A DNA stretch of 64,000 nucleotides from Serinus canaria (lineage: Eukaryota; Chordata; Aves; Passeriformes; Fringillidae), in NCBI RefSeq assembly GCF_022539315.1, contig NC_066333.1:12615001-12679000 (forward strand), read 5' to 3'. This document shows, piece after piece, positions 1-11,000 of the stretch. Under the pieces are notes generated by a model. It was not told where the DNA came from. It worked only from the letters and a program-made list of their open reading frames with translations, and ran no database searches. Made by a program: the position numbers and the translations under genes. Each line of letters opens with the position of its first letter. Within the stretch, counting starts at the first letter, position 1.

Positions 1-792
1 TGAAGAGTTTCACCTTCCAGCTGTGTCTCCTCAGAACTTTCAGTCTCCACATTGGTTCTGACACGGGGCTGTGATGTTGCAGGAAGGTGGGCAAAGCCAG
101 GTGTGTTCTCCCTGCAGCTGCTGAGCAGTTCTTGTCAGGGCTGGGGTTTGATCTCAGGAATGCTTTGCTGGCAATTCCCTCTCCTAATCACAGTTCTCTC
201 CACCAGCACAGACAGCAAAGAGGAAGTTTAAAATGCTGTTTATCTTTAGAGGAATCTTGTGCATTGAGCTGCTCCCCCCCAGTGTGCAGCTGCCCCTGCT
301 GGAGTTTGGAGATGGGCTAAAATTGCTGCTGTGCATAAAAACACTGCTGGGAACCTTCAGCATTGTGTGTGGAGCTCCTCAGGCAAACTTCCTTAAATTT
401 AGCATGGAATTTATGTGGGAACTGACAGATGCAGTGTAATCCATCATAATCAATAGTAATAAATCATCATTGCAGTATTCAGGGCTCAGTGATTTCAGGA
501 AGGCACTGGAACATAAATATCAGCTCAGGAAAAGCAAACAAGCAGCTTCTACAGCGTTTTGGTCTTTCCACAGAGCTGCCATAAGGAAGCCAAGCATCAT
601 TATTGTTTCTTTCAGTTCTCAGCATAAAAGGAAGTAACACTTAATAAAAGCCATTGGCTGAGAGATTTCATAAGAGAGAGAGGCAGAGAGAGAGAGGAGC
701 AGCAGGCTGTGGAGGAGCAGGTGTGATTCATGAATAAACTGCTCTCTGGCACCCTGTAGGACACTGATGAGACAAATAGAATTTCCCCAGCC
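1..792. other. Upstream stretch without a recognised gene
   Basis: I see no convincing coding exon here. The stretch has ordinary AT/GC-mixed composition with no CpG island. A GA-rich run (about 675-705) precedes the candidate first exon of the formin at 793. If that exon is real, part of this region may be 5' UTR or promoter, but no core promoter motif stands out. Confidence 0.4.
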
Positions 793-828
793 ATGGATAA
801 CACCAGAACAGCAGACACTTTTTCACAG
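793..828 (+). CDS. Candidate first coding exon of the PH-domain formin (12 codons)
   Basis: An ATG in a strong Kozak context (ccATGg) opens a 12-codon reading frame, MDNTRTADTFSQ. It ends in a textbook donor (CAG|gtaaag) and is preceded by an acceptor-like ttccccag at 783-790. The donor is phase 0, which is what the first certain formin exon at 7917 requires, since that exon has an in-frame stop (TAG) immediately upstream. The joined N-terminus would read on into the residues LSQEKILKIMNMV. Against it: the exon is short, the intron would be 7.1 kb, and short ATG-to-donor frames arise by chance. Alternatives are an upstream exon outside the window, or initiation at the internal Met codons of the 7917 exon. 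Confidence 0.4.
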
Positions 829-1375
829 GTAAAGCACAAAGTGGCTGGTGTGGAGCATGGCTGTGGTCTATCAGAACTGGGGGTGACTGGGTGCTTTATG
901 GGCAGGGGATTTGCAGCAGGTTCTGTGTGTGACAGGAGCTCAGCCTGCTCCAATACATCACAGTGTTTGCAGAAGGCTGCAGGAGACAGTATTTTCTGTG
1001 CTTTACTCTTGAGAAAGTTGAAATGTGCACAGTTTTCCTGATACAAGGAGAGGAAATCAGTCTTTCCCCTGCCGTGCTAGAGAGGATTTATTAACACTTT
1101 ATATTATCTGTGCTAAAAATTTCCATAAGGTAATTGGAGGGGAGAAAAAGTGCTTTATATTATGGGCAAAAGCAGTCTTTTGATAATCCCACTGGAACCT
1201 GAGGTGATTGATATGCCAGGATTGAATATACATCAGCTTGCAGCACTGGGGGTTTGTCTGAGTGCCTGCCACACACAGAGATGGGCAGCATTCTGCTTGC
1301 TGCAAAATTTGGGAGCACCTGGAGAAATGAGTCCTGGGAAGCTCCTCTGTGCCTGGGAGAGATGATGGGGTTGGC

Positions 1376-1930
1376 AGAGGGAAAAGAGGAATCAGGGAAA
1401 AGAGGGGTCAGGGGAAAGAGGGGTCAGGGGAAAGAGGGGTCAGGGGAAAGAGAAATCAGGGGAAAGAGGAGTCAGGGAAAAGAACAGTCAGGGAAAAGAG
1501 GAATTAGGGAAAAGAGGAATCAGGGAAAAGAGGAGTCAGGGAAAAGAGGGGTCAGGGAAAAGAGGGGTCAGGGAAAAGAGGAATCAGGGAAAAGAGGAGT
1601 CAGGGAAAAGAGGAGTCAGGGAAAAGAGGAATCAGGGAAAAGAGGAATCAGGGAAAAGAGGAGTCAGGGAAAAGAGGAATCAGGGAAAAGAGGAGTCAGG
1701 GAAAAGAGGAATCAGGGAAAAGAGGAGTCAGGGAAAAGAGGAATCAGGGAAAAGAGGAGTCAGGGAAAAGAGCAAACAGGAAAAAGAGGAGTCAGGTGAA
1801 AGAACAGTCAGGGAAAAGAGGAATTAGGGGAAAGAACAGTCAGGGAAAAGAACAGTTAGGGAAAAGAGGAATCAGGGAAAGAGCAGTCAGGGAAAAGGGG
1901 AATCAGGGCAAAGAGCAATCAGGGCACAGG
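1376..1930. repeat. 15-bp purine-rich minisatellite
   Basis: About 37 head-to-tail copies of a 15-bp unit close to AGAGGAATCAGGGAA, with variants (GGGGTCA, GAGTCA, AACAGTCA). The + strand is almost pure purine. The unit is a multiple of three, so it yields a long open frame (Gly-Lys-Arg-rich) that is not a gene. Confidence 0.93.
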
Positions 1931-2502
1931 AGGGCTGTGTTGTGTGCAGGTCTGAGCTCCCCTGGCTGGCCAGGGGTGAGGGCTGGGGAGGATCCAGCCC
2001 TGCTTGCTTGGCTCCCCTTGCTCCCCAAGTGTGAGAGGTTTGCTGGGCCAGGCTCTGGCAAACCCCAGAGCAATCCCAGACCAGGAGGAAAACAAAACCT
2101 ATCCATGGCTTTTTGGTCTGTCTCAGGGGAAAAGGGCAGGGGCTGCTCCTGAGCACTTTGAAAGTTCTCCTCCAAGCAGGGGCAGAGGGGGAGATCAGCA
2201 GGAAAGGGATGGGTGATCCAAACACTGAGTTCTGGAGCTTGCCACACATCAGTTGCTCCAGCTGAAGTGCCATGAGATTGCAGCTCCCACCTGGCACTGC
2301 TGGAGGAGAGGCTGAGGTGCTGCCATCCCTTTGGGGCAGCTGCTGGGGCTGGGAGGGCACAAGCCCAGCCCTGGCAGGGCTTCCCCTGGCCCTGCTGCCC
2401 CTGGCCCGGGTGTTTCTGCCCTGGCACAGACACCCAGGCAGCTCAGGGGTCTCTCACCTTCCCTCTTGCAGGGCTGGGGGGTCGGGGGCAGCGCAGGTGG
2501 GG

Positions 2503-2580
2503 CAATAATCAAATGGGGAAATAATCAGGTGGGGCAATAATCAAATGGGGAAATAATCAGGTGGGGCAATAATCAAATGT
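2503..2580. repeat. 32-bp tandem repeat, about 2.5 copies
   Basis: Alternating 'ggggcaataatcaa' and 'ggggaaataatcag' blocks form a roughly 32-bp unit repeated about 2.5 times. Confidence 0.85.
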
Positions 2581-3230
2581 TGGCTGCCAGAGAGGGCTGC
2601 ACAGGGCGAGAGCAAACAGGAAACCACGGCCAGGTGGTGCCACTTGTCCCTGACTGTCCCCCCCCAGGAAAGCACATGCACAGAGCTCAGCACCAAAATA
2701 CCCACAGAGACAAACTGTGCCTGAGAAAAACGAGATTTAAACTTTTTGTGAGCTCCTTTAAAAGCAGACTTCATGTCTTCCTGAGGCTTTTCATCTGAGA
2801 GCTGCCAAGATCGTGGTGCAAGGTCAGAGCCTTTTGCTTTTCCACCCTGCTTTACTTTAATCAACTGCTTGAAAGTACTTTATCCCCATGGATTTCCCCT
2901 GCAATTTTCATTAGGCTTTTTCTTAAAGGCCACCTCTCTTAGATGATTGATTTTTTTCCCTATATTTTTTTTTCTATTTCCCTGGTCTTTTCTAAGGTAG
3001 CTTAAAGTGGATTTCCACATTATACTTACCAAGGGATCAAGTCTATTTAAATATTTTCCATATTTTCTGATGTGTGTATTCATGAAGGTGCACCCAGGCT
3101 CTGCTGGCCTGAGGGACAGGGCTGAAGCACAGCCTGAGGTGTGTCCTCAGCACCCAAACAAAGTTAAATTTCCTCTCCTGAGCCCTTTGGAGCTCCTTGT
3201 TCCATTCTCAATATTGCCCAAATTCCTTTG

Positions 3231-3422
3231 GGATTTTGATGTTGTTGCAATCAATCTCTCTGTGCCTTTACCACTTTTATTTACAATAAAATATATTTCA
3301 TTGTAATTTATTTCTTTACCAGTAAGAAATAAAATATATCTTTATATACCACTAAGAAATAAATGACAATAAAATATCTTTGGGCCCCTCTTGGAAGTGG
3401 CAGAATGAATATTCCCAATGTT
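3231..3422. repeat. Dispersed repeat copy A (pair with 5919-6036)
   Basis: Starts 'ggattttgatgttgttgcaa' and runs through several 'aagaaataaa...caataaaatat' blocks to 'ggaagtggcagaat...cccaatg'. The same ordered blocks recur at 5919-6036, although this copy carries about 70 bp of extra AT-rich sequence. I do not recognise the family. Confidence 0.7.
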
Positions 3423-4732
3423 CATTCTCCTGGGAGCACAAGGAATATCCCCAAGCCTTTTTTTGAACTATTTTCTGACAGTAAGACCCAGCTTAAAGAG
3501 ATGCCCAGGTAGCTGAACCTGAGGAATCTGCTTGTTTGGAAAAAACAGTGTATTTTTAAAGTATTGAGAACAGAACCAAACCATTTATAGGGACAAGGAT
3601 CACATCCTGCAGAGTCTGACAGGGGTTAGGAGGAGATGGACAAGGAGAAATCCACCTCAGTGTTTTGCTGGGATGATTTATCATCAACCCAGGAAAAGCC
3701 AGGTCAGAAATGATGCATCAGCACATGGATGCTCGTTGGGTTTGGTTTTTTTTTCTTTTTTGCAAGCTCCTAGTCCATGTTTTGATTAGAACATAACGAA
3801 GGGTTTGTTCATTAAATGTCCCAGCTAATTAACAGGAAGCTCGTGGAGCCCCTGGCTCCTCAGTGAAAGGTGGATGAAACCAGAGCTGCTTTCTCTCTCT
3901 CTCACCTCACACCTCCTGCCCAGCAGGTGTTAATGTGATTTAATAAACCTCCAGCAGGATGACACCTTTGTTCAGCATTTAGCAATTTCAGCAGCCCTGA
4001 ATGAATCTTTCTTCTACAAGACATGAGGGGCACAAGCTGAGACTGTGAGCAGAAGGATGTGTGTTTTTCTCCAAAGAAATTAGATGTGGCTGTTAAGTAG
4101 CCCAGCAATCTTTGTTTCTTCACAAAATTATTCTGGCTCTCACAGCAATAATCAAATATGCTAATCCTTGATACTTCTTATCACTGTGGATTATTTTAAT
4201 TCCCATCACTGAGGGCATAGAATGAAATGTTATTTTAGTAGCAAACTGAAATACTGCTGCAAGAGCCACCTCCTTTATTCTATTTCAGGGCATTTTGCAG
4301 CAGAGCATTTAAACTGTCCCTCAGAGCACCACAAAACTCCTGGGTGGTTCACACTGAAGGGTTGTTTTGAAATCAAAGCTCATTTAAAATTTAAAATACC
4401 CAGGCCCCAGACTGTGGAGATGCTGAGGCTGGCTCTGATAAAGCAGCAGTGGTGCCTGAAGGAGATTTCCAGGAAATATCTCTGCCTGGGAATGAAAGCT
4501 CACAGGCTGGGTGGGGTTTTCCAACATTTTTCAATCTCTGCTTGCCCCTTCCCCCTGGAAAAGCAGTGGAGCCTTCAGTTTGCAGCCTTGCCCTGAATTA
4601 AAGTGCAGAACAAAGTTAGACATGGGCCCGAGCACTTGTTTAACTCTTCTTGAGGATGTTTAGTGCTGGGAGACTCCATAATTTTCCTTGGATGGCTCAG
4701 TGTCATCCTTCTGTTTTCCAAACATCTCAGCA

Positions 4733-4965
4733 GAACCTCTTTTGCTGTAATTCCTCTCTTTTGCTGTAATGTAAATTCTCTTTGGCTGTAATTTCTCACT
4801 CTTGCTGTAATTTCTCTCTTTTGCTGTAATTCCTCTCTTTTGCTGTAATGTAATTTCTCTCTTTTGCTGTAAATTCTCTCTTTTGCTGTAATTTCTCTCT
4901 CTTGCTGTAATTTATTTGTTTTGCTGTAATTTCTCTCTCTTGCTGTAATTTCTCTCTTGCTGGAA
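4733..4965. repeat. About 19-bp minisatellite (TTTTGCTGTAATTTCTCTC)
   Basis: About 12 copies of a 16-19 bp unit built round 'ttgctgtaatttctctc'; unit length varies. No coding function is apparent. Confidence 0.9.
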
Positions 4966-5832
4966 CTTTCTCTCCTGTTTCTCCTTACCCCACCACAGAG
5001 GGAGCCTCCTGCTCTTCCCTTTTGGCAGCAAGAGAGAGTAATTATAGCAAAAGTGAGAAATTACAGCTACCGTGCCCGCCCCAGGCTGTGAAATCCCAGT
5101 TTTTCCCTTGGAAATCCCATTTTTCCAGAGCTCTTCTCACTCTCATTATCCTGATCTGGACTGCCCCAGCTCTTTTCTGGAGGCACAGAAATCTTCCCCC
5201 CATTCCAGCAGGATCCTCTCTCAGTGCTGAGCTCTCTCATTTCAGGGTTTTGCTGCTGTCTGGAATCTCCCCGAGGGAAATTCCCTTTTATTGCAGCAGC
5301 ACCGTGGTGGGAACTGCTGTCACTCTGCAAGCTGCTCAAACTTCTGGGCTTTTTCTCCAAAAAAATGTGTTCTTCAGCCAGAGCTTGTGAAGCTGGCAGC
5401 TCCTGCTGAACATCCAGATTGATTTTTTTTCCCCCCTCTGCTTGCTGAATTATAGATTATTGCTGCTCTCGTTTGTCAAGGTTGTTTGGAATTTGAATCC
5501 CCCTCGCAGCTCTCTCCAGCTGCCCACCAAAATCTGCACATTTAATAAAAATAAACTCCAGTCCTCCAGCAGATCAGTGGTGAAACAGTGATCAAATAGC
5601 ACAAAACTGCATCACTCCCCTGTGCAAGCAGCTCTGCTCAGTTTATCCTGAATTTTCACAGTGGAATTGCTTTCCAAGTGTCATTTCCTGGTGAGTTCTC
5701 AGGGCTGATGGAGCAGGAGGCTCCGTGTTGGTGACTGAGGGAACATCTGAGGTGTTTGCCTAGGAAATGTACTTTTTTTTTGAGAGAGAATCCTAAGAAA
5801 TGTTGAGGCTTTGAGATTCCTCAGTATGGTGA

Positions 5833-5852
5833 TATTTTCAATATTGAAAATA
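5833..5852. repeat. 20-bp perfect palindrome
   Basis: TATTTTCAATATTGAAAATA is its own reverse complement with no spacer. It is AT-rich, so chance is possible. Confidence 0.8.
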
Positions 5853-5918
5853 GTAAAAATTGTTGGCATTGTGCTATGGACACATCACTGGGCACCAGTT
5901 TATATCTCAGTATTTTTG

Positions 5919-6036
5919 GAGATTTTGATGTTGTTGCAATCAATCACTCCATGCCTTTATACCATGAGAAATAAATTCCAATAAAATATCCTTGGGCTCC
6001 TCCAGCTCCTCCTGGGAGTGGCAGAATTTCCAATGT
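5919..6036. repeat. Dispersed repeat copy B (pair with 3231-3422)
   Basis: Shares with copy A the blocks 'gattttgatgttgttgcaat', 'caatc..tcc.tgcctttac/tacca', 'gagaaataaa', 'caataaaatatc.ttgggc.cctc' and 'gggagtggcagaat', in the same order and orientation. It is shorter than copy A. Confidence 0.7.
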
Positions 6037-6675
6037 TTTCAAGGAAATCGAGCTCCTGCTTGATGAATCCCTTCTTCTTTGAATAAATGTTGACAGGTGC
6101 TATTCAGCCAGATATGGATCTGCAAAAATAATGCCCAACATTATTACAGATGGATAATTTGTTTGATGAATAGCAGCTCTCTTTGACAAATAACATCAGT
6201 CTGTCTCCAGGCTACTGGAGGTGGTGTTGCCACATAAATTGCCACATCACTCACCTGGTTTGAGATCTCATGGGAATTGGAACTGAAGATTCCCCAGTCC
6301 TAGGAGAGAACCACTGCCCTGGAAGTGTTTGGGAGCACTCAGAACATTTTGGGTACAGGGGAGAGGCAGGAAGGCCTGGGAGGGGCCACGTGCAGGGCAG
6401 AAATCTCCTCTCTCCCCACCAAGCACATTTCATAGCAGGCCAAAAAGATAAAAACCTCCCCTCTCCTTCCAGAGAATGTCTGGAGCCCCACGCTCTTCCT
6501 TCAATTGTGAATTCTTTCAGTGCACTTGTGTGGCTCTGCTGAATTTGGGGAGGGTGATGACAATTTAATCTCTTTTAAACCAGCTGCTGTAGCCTGCCAG
6601 GTAAGTGAGGGCATTATTAACGCAATCTTGTGTATTTCCTTAATGTGCCTGCTTTGTAAGAGAAGAATTTTGCCT

Positions 6676-6985
6676 CCCTCCCAACCCTCCTGACCCCTTC
6701 CCAACCCTCCTGACCCCTTCCCAACCCTCCTGACTCCTTCCCTGTCCCTTCCCAACCCTCCTGACCCCTTCCCAACCCTCCTGCCTCCTTCCTGACCTCT
6801 TCCCAACCCTCCTGACCCCTTCCCAACCCTCCTGACCCCTTCCCAACCCTCCTGACCCCTTCCCAACCCTCCTGCCTCCTTCCCTGTCCCTTCCCAACCC
6901 TCCTGACCCCTTCCTAACCCTCCTGACCCCTTCCCAACCCTCCTGACCCCTTCCCTGTCCCTTCCCAACCCTCCTGACCCCTTCC
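6676..6985. repeat. 20-bp C-rich minisatellite (CCTTCCCAACCCTCCTGACC)
   Basis: About 15 copies of a 20-bp unit with minor length variants (CCTCCTTCC and CCCTGTCC interruptions). The open frames on the minus strand (Gly/Arg-rich repeats) are products of the repeat. Confidence 0.93.
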
Positions 6986-7916
6986 CCTGCTCCTGCCCAG
7001 CCTGTGCTGGGCTCTGCACCTGGGTGTCCCCCTGGAGAGTTTGAGAAGAACCTTTGGAAGCCCCTGGAACCTCTCCTGGTGGTGAAGCTGTTCTCAGGGC
7101 ACAGGGAACCACCTGGACCTTGGAGTCTGGATAAAAAATGTCCAAGTTCCTGAGCTGTGCTGGTAAAACCTCCAGGCTCTTCCAAGCTCCCATCTCTGCT
7201 GAGGAGTGGCTGTCACACAGGGCCTGGCTCAAAGCAGGTTATTTTCTCCCCAAAGCCCTGGCACTGCCTTGCCAGCAGTGTCACAGCTGCTCCCCGGTGT
7301 CCCCGTGCCTCCCCTCTCCTTTCTTCTTTGCTTGGCTCCTGTTTGCCACCACAGCCACACCTGCAGCACCCAGGAGTGACACAAATTCCTGTCTGAGCTC
7401 ATTGGCAGCTCAAGCTCCTGTTTTGGAGGGAGAAAAAAGGGGAAGTGGAACTGTTCATGTGCCTCACCGAGCCCCCGTGGCAGCTGCACCTCCCTGCACC
7501 AAGAGCAGTTTGCCCCCTCTTCACCCTGAACATTTCAAACGCTGCTGATTTTCCTTTCATGCTGTCCTGTGTGCAGGGTTTGCACTCGGGATGAGACAGA
7601 CTGCCATGCAAAATTGATGTTCTCACTTCCTGCCAGGGTTTCTAACTCAAAAGGGTTCCCTGGCAGTTCTATCCCCAGATATTACCACCACATCTCCTAA
7701 AGTTGTAAAAGCCCCTGTATATTTGATATCTCGTGGACTTTGACCAGGTTTCAAAGGGAGATTATGTTTGCTGGGCAGGCTGTCAGTAGAATATCAAATA
7801 TGAGTGAAATTGTAATTTTATGGCAGCTACCGTGGCTGTGTCGCCAGCACTCTGTGTCCTCCACAGCCTGATGAAAAACCAGTCTCTAAAAACATTTGAT
7901 TTTTTTTTTTTCCTAG

Positions 7917-8021
7917 TTAAGCCAGGAAAAAATCCTCAAAATCATGAACATGGTGAAAAATAAAGAAGTGAGCATTGAAGGAGCTCTGCATTTGGCACAG
8001 AAGGAGGTGTGTGCTGCAAAG
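7917..8021 (+). CDS. Formin exon: N-terminal segment
   Basis: Acceptor is a T-run followed by tcctag; the frame is phase 0 and reads LSQEKILKIMNMVKNKE and on through HLAQKE. A TAG lies in frame just upstream, so this exon must be joined to an earlier one or start at an internal Met. Two phase-0 donors compete: GAG|gtgtgt ending at 8006, and the stronger AAG|gtgagg ending at 8021, which adds VCAAK. I do not recognise this segment as a named domain. Confidence 0.7.
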
Positions 8022-11000
8022 GTGAGGCTGCTCCTTTGATGGATTTGGTGACAGATTCGGGTGTTCTGGAGAGCCCTGCTGAGCTGAGGAGGGTCTGGAT
8101 GGCTCTCAGGGACACAGTCCTGGTTTGGGAATCAGCAAGAGCCCAGCAGGTGCTGCCTGTGCCCTGGGTGATGGCTGCTCCATGGGAATGCTGCCCTGGT
8201 GGCACTGCCCGGGCTGGGGAGCTCAGACCCACACAAGGGCTGTAATTCCAAGGGTGGCAACGAGTCCTGCTTTAAAAAATGTGGGGCAGGACCCCAGAAC
8301 TGCAGAATCCCAGACTGGTTTGGGTTGGAAGGGACCTTAAAGCTCATCCTGTTCCACCTCCCTGCACCTCCCACTGTCCCGGGTGCTCCAGCCTGGCCTG
8401 GAACATTTCCAGGGATCCAGGGGCAGTCCCAGCTGCTCTGGGCACCCTGTGCCAGGGCCTGCCCACCCTCCCAGGGAGGAATTCCTCCCCAGTATCCCAC
8501 CTAACCCTCCTCAATCTCAGTGTGAAGCCATTCCCTGTCTCCTGTCCCTCCATCCTCTCTCTCCATCTTTCCTGCAGCTCCTCCAGGCACTGCAAGGCTT
8601 CTCTCCCCCAGGGCCTCACCACCCTCAGAGCAAAGAGTTTCTCCCCAAATTCAATCCAAACTCACTCTCTGTCAGTGAGTTTGGATTGAATATGGGGGAG
8701 AAATTCCCCCTGGTCCTGTCCCTGCCCTTGGGATCATGTCCCTCTCCACCTTCATCAAGGTGATCACCCAAAGTCAGGAGGGTTTTTCCATCTGTCTCCA
8801 TGTGGAGTTCTCCTGCAGGGCTCCAGGGTTATTTGTGCTCTCAGAGAGAGATTTCACCTGAACTCAGCAGGGTTTGGGTGTCCAAATCTTATCCCAGCGT
8901 GGGATGTGCTGCTGATTTCTGTTCTGTTTTCCAGGATCCCCAGGATTTGTTAACTGGCTCCCAATTTAACTTCATTATCTACAAATACAAACACTACCGG
9001 TGGCAGAAACGGATCCTGCAGGTAACCTTAACAATTCTCACCTTTGCTGCACTGGATAAAAATATAACAAAGCCAGCAGCTTCTGGTAACAGCACCTGAT
9101 GGAGATTTCCTGCTTTCATGAAGTCAGGGACTTCATGGTTTTTTTTTCCTGGATTTCACTAAAACTTTTGTACTTTGGACAAAATGTGATAATGAACAAG
9201 TCCAAATCATGCATGCTGCAGGGTGGATTTTATTTACTACATCCTAACTGTACAAAATGTAATTTTTCCAGCCTATTCCACCATTTTTTGGAGTGAAAAG
9301 ATTATTTCTCTAGACATAAAGTGGAAAAATGGAGAGACACGTAGTAGAGGTGGAAATTTTCAGTCTGGGAATCTGGATTAGTTTAATTTCAGTCCTCTAA
9401 TTTCCAGCAGCCTTCAAGAGTCAGAGATAATCTTGAGAAGGATTGTGCTTTGGAGGTTTCCTGCTATAAACAGGACAGAGGGAAGGCCACAGTGTGGGCA
9501 TTTGGTGGTGTGGTTTGTACAAGTTTTAACATTAATTTTTAACTCAGAGCTGCTTTTCTCACCCCCTGCATTCCAGAGGCTGGAGGAGTGAGGAACTGGA
9601 GGGATGGTTCTGCTGGTGGTTTGTGCTGAAGGGGAAGTTTTGCACTGGGTTTCAAGACAAGGAGAATTTAAAAATAATTAATATTCCAGAGTGACAAATT
9701 GATGCATATTCATCAAAAGAGACGTGTGGAAGCACAGCTTACAAGGAATATCTGGGGTGTTTTTTGTCACTAAAACAAATATTGGGCATTTTGTCCCCAA
9801 AACAAACATTGCATTCTCGATGGAGGAATGTAATTTTTCAATTATATTCATGCTGCCCTTTTATCTAAACAAAACTGGGATCTCCCTTTGCCTTTGACCA
9901 AAGACGGCCTGGAGTGATGCAGGATTTCCTCTTGCAGCTGGATTTCAGCAGCAGGACGGTTTTCAACATCGAGAAGGGCACTATCAGGAAGCAGTTCCCC
10001 TTCTCCCAAGTCAGAGGCTGCGAGGATGCGGAGAGGAGGCGATTCAGCATCCTGTTCCACGGCAGGCAGCACTACGAGCTGGAGGCCCTGTCCCTGCAGG
10101 ACAAGAGGAAGGTGGGGTGGGACAGGCTGCTGGGGGGGACAGGGGCAGCGAGGGACCCACAGGACACAGGCACTGCGCAGGCAGCTGGGCTGAACTTCCA
10201 GCTGAATCCTTCGAGTGCTGCTTGGGCCTGAACTGAGCTGAACAGAAATTTTGTCCTGGGCTGCTTTGTACATGAATTAAAAAGTTCTGGTTTACAGTAA
10301 CCCCTTCAGAGTAAAATTACATTCCCCTTAGACTGACAGGTTTAGAACTGTGGGTATAAAACCAAATTGCAGTTAAGGAGTTTTGCATCATTGAAGGACC
10401 TGGGTTATTTTATGTTGATTTATTTTACCCGTTTGACTTTGTACTTGTAAAATCCAGCTATTGGTGTCTTATTGAAGGGAATTAACGTGGAAAACAGCTT
10501 TCTCTCTGCTGCCACTCATTATCCAGATAATCTACCTGCTGAGCAGAGTCATTCAGAGCAATTCCTACCAGAGAGCAGTGGAGTCCTGGCCTGGGAGAGC
10601 TGCAGAGTGTGATGTGATCCACGAAGGGCTGCTGGACCTGCAGGAGAGCACCTTAACCTCCACTGAATGGGTGAAGTAGGAGCTCTGCCTTTCCTTAAAA
10701 CTTCTGCAGTTAGATTTGAATGTGCTGATAATGACTTTATTACTTAGTTGGTTTTGAAAGTCTAAAGGCAGATGCCCAGTCTGCATGAGATGGAGGCACT
10801 GCAATGAGCTGTCAGGGCAGCAGTGGTACCCAAAACCCCAAAGTTGTGATCTGGAGCCTGCAGGGAGCATTGGCAGCACAAATCTCTCATGGTGATGGTG
10901 CTCAGAACAGATTTGATGCTGGGACTTTGTTTCTCTCTTGACTTTTCCCTCCATTCCCAGTAACCCAGTGGTTTCCCATGGTTTGCTCCCCATTCTGAGA

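Larger units (their letters stand above)
829..7916 (+). other. Putative intron 1 / upstream non-coding sequence
   Basis: Between the candidate first exon and the first certain exon I see only repeats (annotated separately) and unremarkable sequence. No additional exon with good splice sites and matching phase stood out, but short exons could be missed by eye. Confidence 0.4.

Noticed and set aside
1254..1799. 181-codon + strand ORF rich in GKR/EKR
   Set aside because: It is the 15-bp minisatellite read in frame; a unit divisible by three gives an open frame without selection.
6676..6985. Interstitial telomere repeat
   Set aside because: It contains AACCCT words, but the unit is 20 bp and not (TTAGGG)n.
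6501..7232. 243-codon minus-strand ORF with RVGKGSGGLGR repeats
   Set aside because: Read-through of the 20-bp minisatellite; overlapping frames carry the same motif.
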